64,000 nucleotides of DNA from the NCBI RefSeq assembly GCF_000699445.3, contig NC_067201.1:16857501-16921500 (forward strand), written 5' to 3'. The stretch comes from Schistosoma haematobium (taxonomy: Eukaryota > Platyhelminthes > Trematoda > Strigeidida > Schistosomatidae). Below, in pieces: positions 10,475 through 22,345 of the stretch. The notes beneath the pieces were generated by a model. It saw nothing but the letters and a program-made list of their open reading frames with translations. It did not search any database and was not told the origin of the DNA. How positions within the stretch are numbered: position 1 is the first letter of the stretch; the number at the start of each line of letters is the position of its first letter. A program made the translations under genes and the position numbers.

Positions 10475-10911
10475 GTGGTCTAGCTTCAATTGACTCATGA
10501 TTTCAACTATTGAAATTTCTAAAAATCTCCGCAAATCCCCTTCTGATAATAATCATCTGCTCACTAGTGACTGACTTCAAGAGATACTCCTGGAGTTCTA
10601 GTGAGAAGCCGTTAACACTGGAGTTCAACCAGGTCTGTTGTGAGATATCAACTCCCTGAAGACAACGGTGTACGGTGACGAAATTTCGTGGATTGGTTGA
10701 AGTTAGACATTAACACCGTTGGATGCCGGCCGGTTCAATGGTCTAATGGTTAAGCGTTCGTGCGCGAGACTGGTAGGTCGTGGGTTCGAATCTCGCGGGG
10801 GGCGGGATCGTGGATGTGCACTGCTAAGAAGTCCCATACTAGGACGAAACGGCCGTCCAGTGCTTCCACGTTTTCCATAGTGGTCTAGCTTCAATTGACT
10901 CATGATTTCAA
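10475..10911 (+). mobile_element. tRNA-like hammerhead repeat, partial tandem dimer
   Basis: A second repeat family, distinct from Sm-alpha. Order: a 3' segment (GTGGTCTAGCTTCAATTGAC...) at 10475, an internal block (about 10559-10725), a tRNA-like region with A box TGGTCTAATGG (about 10738) and B box GGGTTCGAATCTC (about 10782), a hammerhead, then the same 3' segment again at 10880. The two copies of the 3' segment are 405 bp apart, so this is slightly more than one unit of a head-to-tail array. Other copies are at 54440, 56646, 59185 and 59409. Confidence 0.78.
10818..10863 (+). ncRNA. Hammerhead ribozyme (second family), core mutated
   Basis: Helix I GCACTG/CAGTGC (10818-10823 with 10858-10863), helix II GTCC...GGAC with loop CATACTA, GAAA present and a minimal palindromic helix III ACGGCCGT followed by the cleavage-site C. 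The core reads CTAAGAA instead of CTGANGA (two G to A changes), so it is predicted inactive. Confidence 0.68.
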
Positions 10912-11035
10912 CGATTTAAATTTTCTGTAAATGTCACAATCTTAATGAAAATGATTTATTACTTAAATGAACCTATACTTTCTGTAAACTATGGTTATCT
11001 ATAGAAATCTCAATGAACTCAAAATATATAGAGAT

Positions 11036-11110
11036 ACAGCTACAAATAGGACGAAACAGGTGTCCAGTCGTTCCTGGTTTATTATGGTTTGTCTAGCTAA
11101 TAGCTGAATT
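11036..11110 (+). repeat. Fragment of the second hammerhead repeat
   Basis: Contains AATAGGACGAAACAGGTGTCCAG and then a degraded copy of the segment ending GGTCTAGCTTCAATTGA. Only the 3' half of the ribozyme and part of the tail remain. Confidence 0.5.
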
Positions 11111-11520
11111 AAACGTTCACCTATTTTCTAGCAATTCAAATACTACAAATAAACAAACTGGTTTGGAGTTGCTTAAACTGAATAACTATGAATACCAAAC
11201 GTACTGTATTCATACACTATTATAAAACAGTTACAAATTATTGAGATATCAAATACTGGACAATTAGAACAAAAAGACTTTATTTCTCTCCACATCTTCC
11301 GTTTTGATCTATCATTTGATGAAACGGGAGTCAAATATTTTTGATTTCAGACACCTAATATATGATGGATGTGAAGATAGTTGTATCGGGTGAACTGGTG
11401 GAAAACTGTAATGATTGAATACGAGTGATAGATACTGACTGTTAGAAGCTGTTTAAAGAGTATGCTTTGAATGATTGTGATTTGAATGTATTTTAGAGAT
11501 AAATAATAAATGAATATCGG

Positions 11521-12905
11521 CGACCAACAATGGTGGTCTTTCTTGACTTAAAAGCAGCATTTGACTCTATAGACCGCGAGATTCTGTGGCAGTTTCTGTC
11601 ACTGGAAGGCGTACCTTAGAGGTGCATAAACCTTGTGAAGGCTCTTTACTCGAACATTAATAATCGAGTCAGAGCTTATGGCGAACTGTCATCTGCTTTT
11701 GCAACCTCAAGTAGTGTCCGTCAAGGCTGTCCACTAACTCCATTTTTGTTTAACTTCATCAGAGACCAACTGATGAAAATAACATTCTCGTCGACTGAAT
11801 TCTTGGGTATTGATCTCTATCCAGGAGGTCCACTTATCGACTTAGAATACACAGATGACATAGTCCTGTTTGGTGAAGAAGCTGATAAAATGCAGCCTTC
11901 TGGTAGCACTAAGCAACAATACCAGAATGTTTGGAATGCGCTTCTCTCCCTCTAAATGCAAGTTCTTGCTTCAGGACTGGTCTGCGTCAACACCTGAACT
12001 AAGGATAGGGAGTGAAGTAGTCGAACGCGTTGATAATTTTGCTTATCTTGGAAGTCTGATCAGCCCTAATGGGTTGATGTCTGAAGAAATCTCAGCACGG
12101 ATTCCAAAAGCTCGTTTGGCTTTTGCCAAATTACGTCACCTATGGGGAAGGCGAGATACCCATCTATCAATAAAAGGACGAGTATACTGCGCGGCAGTTC
12201 GTTCTGTTTTAATTTACGGCAACGAAACATCGCCATTAAGAGTAGAAGATATTCGTAAGCTACTAGTACTTGACCACAGATGCCTTGGAAATATTCCTCG
12301 CATCTGCTGGGATCACCGGGTAAGTAATAGTGAGGTTAGACAGATAGGGTATTAAGGAATGGTGGTAAATCAGTTGATGAGGTTGTGAATCTTCATCGAC
12401 TGAGATGGTTGGGTCACGTGTCACGTATGCCCGAACACCGATTACCACGACGTGTAATGCTAACCGGTGTTGGAGATGGTTGGAAGAAGGTTAGGGGATG
12501 CCAAACCAAAACGTGGCATCAGTGCTTGAAGTCACTAACTTCTGGTCTGAGTTATGTTGGTAGATGCAGACTACTTGTTTGGGGTCTGCGTGACTATCGT
12601 AACCAATGGTTGGAGACTCTTGATGACATGGATCAGGATCGATCACAATGGCATCGGTGTATACACTCTCTGTCTTCCCTTGAACTAAAAGATTGAAATC
12701 GCTTCATATCTTTCTTTCTATGAACTAATTCTTTCTTCCTGTACTATATCCTTATATGCAATTTTTCTTTTATATATTACCACCTCTGAATTAACTACTT
12801 TTATGAATCCGGTGTTCATCTTGTGTTAATGAGGTATGGCAACTTGGACCGATGCATATATGTGCCTAGTCCTACGTTGTAGCTAATTGAATTCTATATT
12901 GCAAC
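11521..12905 (+). mobile_element. RTE-clade non-LTR retrotransposon, 5'-truncated and frameshifted
   Basis: The reverse transcriptase begins at 11530 with the motif-A-like VFLDLKAAFDS, meets a stop near 11619, then shows VRQGCPLTPFLFNF and YTDDIVLF (motif C, usually YADD). A frameshift near 11900 leads to FSPSKCKFLLQDW and the connector with YLGSLISPNG, IPKARLAFAKLRHLWG and VYCAAVRSVLIYGNE. A second frameshift or stop at 12352 precedes the terminal domain (LHRLRWLGHVSRMPEH ... TWHQCLKSL) ending with TGA or TAA at 12694. A 3'UTR of about 200 bp ends near CCTACGTTGTAGC. The endonuclease part is missing. A near-identical, shorter copy lies inverted at 21735-22345. Confidence 0.85.
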
Positions 12906-15430
12906 AAAAAATTATAGCATTTAGTAAAGCTATTATATTTTTACTATTTTTATTATTATTTCTATTATTATCGAAGCCGGTATTGTACATTTTGAAAACT
13001 AGATTATGAATCTTGTAAAGTCCTGGTAAAGTCAGGAAACATTGTTAGATTCCCTCATGAACTTCTGTTTTAGTCAGTTTACTCGGCAAACATCCTTTTT
13101 CACGCATGGCATATTAATTATTTGTAAGACCCTTTCTAAGAAATTTCAATAGAATCATCGCTTACCATATTGGTTTGCTTGATTTTTATATACATATATT
13201 TCTTACAAACAAAAAGTCGCACACTGATTTTACTTTTTAGACTACTTAAGACAGTAGAATTTTGATACAGTCAAATCTCTTCGGGATTGAGAAAGTCCCT
13301 ACTACTCAGGTGATGAACTCTAGTTCCGCGTAACTCGACTGTCTGTAGTCGAATAGCAAACATCAGGATGAGTGGTTTCCTAAATTTCGTGGGGACCGGT
13401 AGTCTTTACGTGTAGAATGTATTTGACTGTTACTGCAATTTGAAAGTCATCAGGAAAGGGTTTCAGGTACCGACATACTTTAAGATCTAGTTGCAATGCT
13501 GTTGTCATCTTCAAAGTAATGATGCGGAAAAATTCTTACTTATCTATTAAGAACTGACAGTCACTAGACAATCATTTGAGCTTGAAATTCTTAATTCAGA
13601 GAGCTTAAGACACCAACCACAATTATTAGGTAACCGTCGTATGGTAACATATGACTAGTATTGGAGTCACTTCTAAGCCATATACTTTTACGTCAGTTGG
13701 TTTTTAATCAAAAAACAAATCAGTAATGTAACGCTGATATATTTCTTACGAAAGTAATACACAGGAAAAATATGTATGAACAATTTAAGACACCCTCCTT
13801 ATGCTATACAGGTGTATTATACTGTCAGAAAATTGTCAGTTGAAAAGAACTGACATGATCTTAACCACGGGGAAATATGGAAACACGAATTTACAGAAGG
13901 GATCTCTCTTCAGAGAATCTGTTGTCAAGCTGTATAATCATACATCAATCAGTCATAATCAAATGTTCAGCCTGGCACAAATGTTCGTTAGCCCAGGTTC
14001 CCATATCACACGGTGATGATGAAGTGAAACTGACAAGCAAGTCGAAATCATTGTTTGGCTGCTCTTACCTTTCCTCAAACTTACTCCAGTCAGTTGCGAC
14101 TCACCAGCCTGTTAACTTATCTGTCGAAAACCGGAGCTTCAGACTATGTATTGTTCATCACAAGATATAAAGATCTTATGTCCAACCTCTGATAATGTTA
14201 CAGTTAAGTAATAAATCGGAATTATATATAAATCAGGTAGAAACTGTTATGACAGACCAACTAATTTGACGAGTAGGGAAACATATAATTGGTCGGACGG
14301 CAGTTTTCTCAAGAAATCGAACTCCCAACTTACAGTGAACTTCAAAGAGCAAGACCGCTTACCTTATTAATAGATGTTATAAGGATTTAACTAAACTATC
14401 AACATAGTTCCTTGTCACTTAAGAAATAAGTTTTGTACAACAGAACTACAGTTTACAGAATGACCACTAAGTGTTGTTGTTTCTACTCAAAATGTTGAGA
14501 TTTTGCTTTAATTCTTGACGAAAATGTTAGTAGTGTTTCTAATATTTGCAATAAGAACCTGATGTCTATATTTCTGAATATAACTTACAAACTATTTAAA
14601 TAATGATTAGTAGGCATTTGTTTTCTCTGAAAGTTGAATGGAATCAACAACGAAGTCAGAGTTCAATAACGGACTCATTCAAATCCTGTTTCCATGCGAC
14701 CATATATAAATAGCTGGTCTCCGGCCTTCTTTCGTCACATATATACCTGCATCATTTCATAACTTTACAAAGGCAGTTAGAACTTTGATCTACAAACAAA
14801 TAAATGGACATGCTTAATCAGCCACCATACACATTCCGTATAATGTTTCGTTTCGACGTTTGTATAAAAGTTGAAGATTGGTTTATCTGCGAGATGATGT
14901 CGAATGAGATTTCTCCTATCTTCACCTACAACTCACACTTTCATCTTCTTTAAGAATATTAGGCTTGCCTTTATTGTTTTTCTTAACTGTATGACTTTTA
15001 AGTAATAATTATTCTTGATATCACTTCAAATAATGCTTCGAATACCTTCGTTTTTCAGTTAATATCATATGTACAATACCACACACATCCATTAAACGTT
15101 AGATCCCTTATGATGCTAACATTTATAACATATAGTTCAGTACTACAACGCTTTCTGGATTAATTTCTTAGAGTTTTGAGTAAACAAATTATTTGACATA
15201 TGTCAGTTTATTAAATTTGCATACATTGAAGTAATTTACATCAAATGAGGTGTGTCGAAATTACACGTGGTATTACATCAATGTCAAATACACAATCAAT
15301 CTATAATTTGGGGAACAGCTATGTAATATCATTTGCGAACGACTCAATTTCTCGGTAACAAAGTATAGTCTTCATTTTACGTATAACTAGGTTATACAAA
15401 AAACCCACCTAAGTATCACGATTCATTTGT
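12906..15430. other. Intergenic DNA, no supported gene
   Basis: AT-rich with a short ATT-type simple repeat near 12940-12970. Two overlapping open frames at 13801-14170 carry no recognisable domain. Confidence 0.4.
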
Positions 15431-15451
15431 AAATGGTTTCAACAGATGATA
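15431..15451. repeat. 21-bp target-site duplication, left copy
   Basis: The 21 bp starting AAATGGTTTCAACAGATGAT are repeated exactly at 15947-15967 and flank the insertion between them. Confidence 0.85.
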
Positions 15452-15946
15452 GATTATTTTATTTATTTATTTTAACACATAGATATTGGTACAAGGAGGC
15501 ACCAAATACATATGCACCACACAAATCTCATTCGATATGTGTGAGGGCTGTGATACTGCCCGGGTGCCCAGATCGGAGCAGGTGGTTTTCTTAGGAGGCT
15601 ACTCCCCGAGCCTTCGACCTGAAGGTCTGATCCACAAGGCAGTGGAGCATCGTAAGGAGATGCAGTCCCATGGAAGCCGGTGACCAACGATTGGTTCATA
15701 CGCCATTTGTTCCCGCAGGATACTGGAGCCCATGTGCACCATTGGTTTAGAATCCGGTTAAAGCGCCGGACATTCGCTTTTCGTCCTCTCATGTTCGTAA
15801 ACAACACCCCCGGCACAAGAAGGCAGTGAGTAGGACTCCCCTGACAGAGGCTATATACGCGTGGCCATGTGAGAGCATTTCGAGAGGGAGAGGGGACTCT
15901 CCCCACTCTCGGCCGCACCAGGGCATTTGGGGGCAATGTATCATCT
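15452..15946 (-). mobile_element. SINE-like insertion sharing a 3' tail with the RTE relic
   Basis: Read on the minus strand, this roughly 495-bp GC-richer insertion ends in CCTTGTACCAATATCTATGTG and an (AAAT)n-type tail, flanked by a perfect 21-bp target duplication. The same tail (TTGTACCAATAT.TATGTGTT plus AAATAAAT repeats) ends the RTE relic at 19.1 kb and the fragment at 20.04 kb. No reverse-transcriptase sequence is present. It is therefore either a non-autonomous element mobilised by the RTE machinery or an internally deleted RTE. A 154-codon open frame on the minus strand has no similarity to retrotransposon proteins and is thought incidental. Confidence 0.75.
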
Positions 15947-15967
15947 AAATGGTTTCAACAGATGATA
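15947..15967. repeat. 21-bp target-site duplication, right copy
   Basis: Exact copy of 15431-15451. Confidence 0.85.
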
Positions 15968-16124
15968 CATTCTCATAACGATATATATGATAACAGTGTA
16001 TGAATGACAGATCTGGTCATTGAAACACAAAACCAAACTACCGCTAAAGTTATGTTTGGTCATTTGGTTTACATCAGTTTCGAGTTGTAGGAAAATAAAG
16101 GTTTCCGATTTCTATCAGGATCGG

Positions 16125-16205
16125 AGATGACCACTACTCAGATGTCGCAGATTAGGACGATATAAACTTTTAGTGCACCTTGGTTTTCAGTCGTCACCTA
16201 ACTGA
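16125..16205 (+). repeat. Very degraded hammerhead repeat fragment
   Basis: Contains CAGATTAGGACGATATAAAC and then TTTTAGTGCACCTTGGTTTTC, which follow the order of helix II, GAAAC and helix I of the second hammerhead family. Support is weak. Confidence 0.28.
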
Positions 16206-17700
16206 TAATAACCCGTTACAGAAACTATCTTCAAACGGAACTAAACTCCACCAACTATTTATCAAATCATAAATGTGCCCTTACTAATGACTCGGTTGTA
16301 GATGATGCCTAAAGATTAAGAAAGAAATCATGGTTGGTAGAGTCCAGACACACTGAAAGAGACTTACCCACCAATTGTATTGGATGCTTATCAAGTCATA
16401 TCATGGATAGATTAGAGTTGGAAAACGTTAAAAACCAGACTTCTGAATTAATTATCTATAGTATTTTTCTGCCACAGGACCCTGATTTATTATATCAGTG
16501 AATAATAGGATGGAATTTTATCACGGAAAAAAATCAAAAGTGAAGTAAACTCTACCATTAAGCGCTAGGGAACGTAGCTGTCTGCGACAGTGCTACAACG
16601 ATTTTCTGATTCACACTGTTGACTTCTGCTACTCAACTCTACAAACATCAAATTCTCTGAACATGAATACAGCTATCGTGTAGTTATTAAGAAAGCATTA
16701 TAAACGTGGTCGATTGAATGCGAACAGTAACGAAGACACAACACCGGTTGTGGATAAATCAACTGTATTGTCATTATAATAAAAGAGACTGCTGAACTTC
16801 CTTGAATTCCTGAAGCAAAATAAGGCAACAGATAGTGTGCTAATAACTACTACAGAAAGTGATTTGTGTCCAAAATCCCAAATGGTTATCCCGAAAACCT
16901 AAACAATCAAAACAGTCATATGCTGGCATGATTACTGAGTCTCAAATTTGAAAAGTAGGAGCTGACGACTAGAACTGTAAATATAAATCTTCAAGCATAT
17001 GACTAATGAACAGAGGATTATTACAGTTAGGTTGCTACTGATTTCAATTAAGAGTCATTCCCAACAATGACTGAGGATAGGATCCATAGGATTTCAAACA
17101 ATCAGTAGTGTTAAGCTAACGAGTACTAACATATTATTAAGAATATTCATTCCATTCATGTACTCAAAGGTGACTAACGCTGTCTCTTCCACCAAGATTT
17201 ATCGTAAATAATGAGTGCGTGGCATAGAAACTACCGAGATATCGCGTGCAAAGTTTTCAAATTTACAGGATATCAACTTGCTATACACCTAGCTAATAGT
17301 AAAGACAGTCAATTCACCTGCAGCCTGAACAAAACTCAAACTGCTTATCAAATCAGTTTTGTCTATTCTTATACAAGCTACGCTGAATGATTGGACATAA
17401 TACTTTGATGACAAACTTTAACAATCTTATATGCATATAATCCTTGTCTACATCCTACAATTCGTTTTGGAAGACCGGTAAAATAATGGTAGCTAGTTAG
17501 GTTGAACACTTTCGGTTCCTTGTATCTATTAAACAAACCATTAATTTACATGACTACAATATACTCAACAGCCCTGAGGTAGCAAGGGTTAGGCCTTTCA
17601 GTTGCAACGTCTTGTAGTTTACTAATACTTGGATTTCCTCGGGACTTCATTTCATCGACTGAATCAGTACTAACCGATTCTGAAAAAAAGAAATTTGGTA
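16206..17700. other. Intergenic DNA, no supported feature
   Basis: No coherent open frames, RNA genes or repeats were recognised. Confidence 0.4.
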
Positions 17701-19112
17701 CATTTTACTTGACCAGCAGACTGACTGAGTAGATTTGTTCGAGTGCATCATATTTGATTGTTAATCGAAGCAAGGTTTGTCTATTGAAGAAGGGTGTGCC
17801 TGAGAAGTTTATTAACATTCTAAAGGCCCTATATACAAACATCTTAGACAGAGTGAGGGCATACAACTACCTCTCTCCATTGTTCCATTCAAGCAGTGGG
17901 GTTAGGCAGGGTTGCCCAATCTCACCATTCCTCTTCAACTTTGCCATCAATGACATTCTGGAAACGGCTCTTTTGGATGTAAGTAATGGCGGTGTGGATC
18001 TATCGATTGGAGAAAGGCTTCTCGACCTTGAGTAAGCGGATGATATTGTCTTACTGTGTGATAAAGCCCAAGCCATGCAATCCGCAGTTAATCGGTTGGC
18101 AATCAGTGTCCGTAGGTATAATATGTGCTTCGCACCTTCGAAGTGCAAAGTACTTCTCAAGACTGGCAGGACTCTAATCATGTACTCACCCTGGATGGTG
18201 AGCAGATGGATGAAGTTGAGAAGTTCGTGTATCTGGGTAGCTGCATAAGTACTAGTGGGGGTGTGAGTGATGAGATCAATGCACGTATAGTGAAAACCAG
18301 AACGGCTTATGCCAATCTGGGCCACCTTTGGCGCCTTCGTGATGTTAGTCTGGCTGTAAAAGGTCGGATCTACAACGCTTCGGTGAGAGCAGTTTTGCTC
18401 TATGCTTGTGAAACCTGATCTCTCCGAGTTGAGGACGTTAGACGACTCTCTGTGTTCGATCATCGCTGTCTAAGAAAGATTGCTGACATCCAGTGGCAAC
18501 AGCATGTTAGTAATGCAGAGGTTCGGCATCGTGTGTTCGGGCACAGAGATGATAATGCAATTGGTGCCACCATCTTGAAACACCGACTTCGGTGGCTTGG
18601 ACATGTTCTGCAAATGTCGTCCCAGAGAATTCCACGTCGTGCATTATTTGCCGACTCTGGGACTGCTTGGAAAAAGCGGAGAGGTGGTCAGTGTATGACA
18701 TGGTGTCGTGGCATGAAAGAAAGCTGCAAAGGGCTGGCTTCTGTTGGACCTTCACGACTCCCTGGCTGGGGTCCGAGAGATGGTGCAACACAGTGGCCAG
18801 AGACGTTATCAGATATGGCTCAGAATAGGAACCAGTGGCGATCCTGTTGTAACCTTCTTTTACTTTATTCATAAAGAAGTGGTTGCTTCTTCCTTAACTG
18901 AAAGATCTCTTCTGATTGTACGTTTCTGCCTCCCCCATTATTATTATTATTACACTACCTTTCACTAATCTGTTCGCTATTGTTCTTTTTTTAACGCTCT
19001 TTACCCTTCTTTTTTCCTTTCTTCACTTATAATTCCCATTGTTTTGTGTGGCGCATATATATTGGCGCTCTCTTGTACCAATATTTATGTGTTCAAATAA
19101 ATAAATAAATAA
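17701..19112 (+). mobile_element. RTE-clade retrotransposon relic with 3' tail
   Basis: Starts within the reverse transcriptase (KKGVPEKFINILKALYTNI), followed by VRQGCPISPFLFNFAINDIL. The catalytic box is broken: a TAG replaces the first residue before ADDIVLL near 18033. A frameshift near 18125 leads into YLGSCISTSGGVSDEINARI, then ARTAYANLG-type and YNASVRAVLLYACET motifs, a TGA at 18417, then DHRCLRKIADIQWQ and a terminal domain with HRLRWLGHVLQMSSQRIPRR, ending at TAA near 18872. The 3'UTR ends TTGTACCAATATTTATGTGTTC plus AAATAAAT repeats at 19078-19112. It encodes no working enzyme. It belongs to the same clade as the 11.5 kb relic but is a different subfamily. Confidence 0.85.
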
Positions 19113-20037
19113 GAGTGGATCACCTGACTTTCCAAACGAGTTCAATTTTACCAGTACATTAAATCTCCTACTGTTATTTCCTTTACATGTCCAAACATCC
19201 TACTTATCACAGAATTCATTTACTGGTTATTTATCCTAATGTGTGCCTGTAGCTTCCAGCATTCCAACTCTATATTTAGCTAAATTTCTTCATATAATTG
19301 CTTAAGATTTATCTTCCTACATACAAAATGCATAAATCTCATTGCATCTAACTTGATATAGATACTTCGTTTTCAAAATGTAGAACTATAAAACTCGTAT
19401 GTAAACTATATTCACTCAATGATAATTTAAATACTTATGAACTGTATCCAAGTGATGTGAAACCAATGAAAGAAAACGATTTTATTGTATTCTAAAAATG
19501 GCAACACTAAATCATGACTAAATGAATCTGTGCTAACTCGACTAAGTTGCACAAATTGGAAAAACGATACATTTTCGAATCATTACAATCGGTTTACGCG
19601 AATTACTTCTTTAGATTCATGGTTCACGCGAAGTTATGAGGAAATAAAAGTAAGTGGCTTGACTATATAAGTCTTTAAGATCCAGGAGTATAAATATTCA
19701 ATATATTTCCTCCCCAAATATCACATACCAAAATGCTTTGCTTAATTTTTTTTATTTCAGACGTGATAACTATAGAACAATTATATACTGTTGGTAAAAT
19801 AAACTACTCACTTCAGTGTAGATTACCCCTTTTCATAGGTTGACACGATGCATAATAAACCAGATCTCGTAATTTAATTAAACACAGTGAAGACTTTTGC
19901 AATTAGCCGCAGTTGTTACCAGATGCCTACATGATTTATGTCCACCAATTACAAAACCGATCATTGTAATTGAGAAATCTGCCACGTGGTGTTTAGAGTT
20001 TAGCTAGATATCTTATTTAGCAATAAATCCTGCTTCG
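19113..20037. other. Intergenic DNA
   Basis: AT-rich, no supported feature. Confidence 0.4.
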
Positions 20038-20157
20038 GTTTGGGCACCCGGGCAGTATCACAGCCCTCACACATATCGAATGAGATTTGTGTGGCGCATA
20101 TGTATTTGGTGCCTCTTTGTACCAATATCTATGTGTTGAAATAAGTAATAAATATAG
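20038..20157 (+). mobile_element. 5'-truncated 3' end of the SINE/RTE tail family
   Basis: From GGGCACCCGGGCAGTATCAC to TTGTACCAATATCTATGTGT and an AAATAAGTAATAAATA tail, this matches the last 110 bp of the insertion at 15452-15946, in the opposite orientation. The sharp 5' cut is typical of incomplete target-primed reverse transcription. Confidence 0.75.
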
Positions 20158-21734
20158 CCATAAATGTGAAGACTATTCATCTGGTCTACGTGATAGAAAA
20201 AATGCAACAAATGTCTGCTGATTCTAGTTGAGACATGGTGAAGACCAACAGGGAAGATAAGAGCAAAATAGACAAATGATAAGCTGAGACCCAGTATAGG
20301 TAGACAAACTAGAAATGAACTACTTACCCCCTTTGGGCTAGAGACTGATTCCCAGTCATACTAATTTTCAGACATAAGAACAGATGATCTCGAAGATACC
20401 AACCAAACAGGTCAAACAAATAGCTAGAAATTCTAAGTTGATACTGTTCCGGTTTGGTTGTTTGGTTTTTTGACCCACCCCTACAACAGCAAGTACAGTA
20501 CATCGAGAATATGAACAGTACATGTTTAAACTAACTTGACCTGAACCTCATACTCGAATAATGTGTTTACGATTTGTTTAACATATCCATATAACCCCAG
20601 AATGTAGGCTTTGATTACTATGACTGATTGCTCCATTCAACGGAAAATTCGATCCTGTAAACTCAAAAATACACCTGCAGACAACTTTTCATAGGTTAGC
20701 CGTGATTTGTTTTTTGTTAATATCAGTTATTGAGGAAAAATAACGTAGGGGAGGTCCAAGATCAAAATCCCATCAGTGTGTATCCGAGGCTTAAGGGGAT
20801 GTAAACAAACCTGTGTGGACCAGATGGAAATATCCTCGATGAAATAAATTAACAGTATAAGTCTGGAATACCGATATAACAGTAGACCTAAAACGCACGT
20901 CTGGATTAGCAAACCTATAACAAAGAACAGAATATTTGCCAAACCGGTATGAAATGTTAGGATTACTGTAGTTATCGGGTATTACTACTTATAATGAAAA
21001 AACACCAAATTCGTATTTTCACATAGATTAAATATGAGTATCATTGCAATATGTGTGACAAGGCACAACATACATTGCATCATCCTGTATATGTTAACCT
21101 AACTATCGTCTCGGAAGCTTTTATATCTAATTTATGACAGTCGTACAGTACCAGGTCCATTAGACTGAAGTTCGCTAGTTTATCATCACTCTGTAGGCAA
21201 AGTTCAAGAGGTTGTCCAAAGTTATTAGACATGATTCATAAAAGAATTCCTCATCGACCTTGCTGTAGTTATCTAACTTTCCATAAACAATATTTACTTT
21301 CCGAAAGAGCATAAGATCTGCTGACTGGTTTTGGTGGAGCAGTAACTATCAATAACTGCGATTTCGTTCCATTTATTCTGATTATTTTAACTTCCCTTGT
21401 TCAATTTCACTGAGACATTTTTAATAACTATTGCATTGATGTCCCTATCCTCATACGTGAATAATCTAAGAAGAACCACGTCACAACAACGTGCCACGAA
21501 TTGACGTACCGACTTTGACTTTTTTATTCGGGCAATAACTACGAAAACAAAGCAAACCTAAATATAAAAGACAGTGAGAATAAATAAAAATCCAGGTAAA
21601 TAACACACCTAAAGATAGTCTACTAGGTAACAGAAGTTAGTTACTACCAAATATTAGTAAATGCAAACTACTAACATTTAATCCCCCTAGACACAATCCT
21701 GTTTCCTTCGGTGCGTACACTAGTCAGTCAGTCG
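20158..21734. other. Intergenic DNA
   Basis: No gene or repeat supported. Confidence 0.4.
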
Positions 21735-22345
21735 GCTACAACGTAGGACTAGGCACATATATGCATCGGTCCAAGTTGCCATACCTCATTAACACAAGAT
21801 GAACACCGGATTCATAAAAGTAGTTAATTCAGAGGTGGTAATATATAAAAGAAAAATTGCATATAAGGATATAGTACAGGAAGAAAGAATTAGTTCATAG
21901 AAAGAAAGATATGAAGCGATTTCAATCTTTTAGTTCAAGGGAAGACAGAGAGTGTATACACCGATGCCATTGTGATCGATCCTGATCCATGTCATCAAGA
22001 GTCTCCAACCATTGGTTACGATAGTCACGCAGACCCCAAACAAGTAGTCTGCATCTACCAACATAACTCAGACCAGAAGTTAGTGACTTCAAGCACTGAT
22101 GCCACGTTTTGGTTTGGCATCCCCTAACCTTCTTCCAACCATCTCCAACACCGGTTAGCATTACACGTCGTGGTAATCGGTGTTCGGGCATACGTAACAC
22201 GTGACCCAACCATCTCAGTCGATGAAGATTCACAACCTCATCAACTGATTTACCACCATTCCTTAATACCCTATCTGTCTAACCTCACTATTACTTACCC
22301 GGTGATCCCAGCAGATGCGAGGAATATTTCCAAGGCATCTGTGGT
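21735..22345 (-). mobile_element. RTE 3' end, near-identical to 12275-12890
   Basis: On the minus strand it encodes the same terminal domain (LHRLRWLGHVLRMPEH to SLSSLELKD) and carries the same 3'UTR through CCTACGTTGTAGC. One visible amino-acid difference (Ser to Leu after GHV) separates the two copies over about 100 codons. The frame-breaking site upstream of the terminal domain (GATAGGGTATTAAGG) is present in both. It is 5'-truncated where the plus copy reads CCACAGATGCC, and its 3' end carries GACTGACTGACTAG-like bases. A possible short target duplication, GTACACTA, flanks it. Confidence 0.85.

Noticed and set aside
10735..10800. tRNA gene at the A/B-box region (also 9444-9500, 56700-56745, 54585-54640)
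   Set aside because: The internal promoter boxes are tRNA-like, but no cloverleaf with a proper acceptor stem was found, and each is part of a hammerhead repeat.
15472..15936. 154-codon open frame on the minus strand
   Set aside because: It lies entirely within the SINE-like insertion, has no retrotransposon or other motifs, and continues into the conserved non-coding tail; incidental openness is more likely in this GC-richer repeat.
17867..18463. 198-codon open frame on the minus strand
   Set aside because: It is antisense to the recognisable RTE reverse-transcriptase relic and shows no domain of its own.
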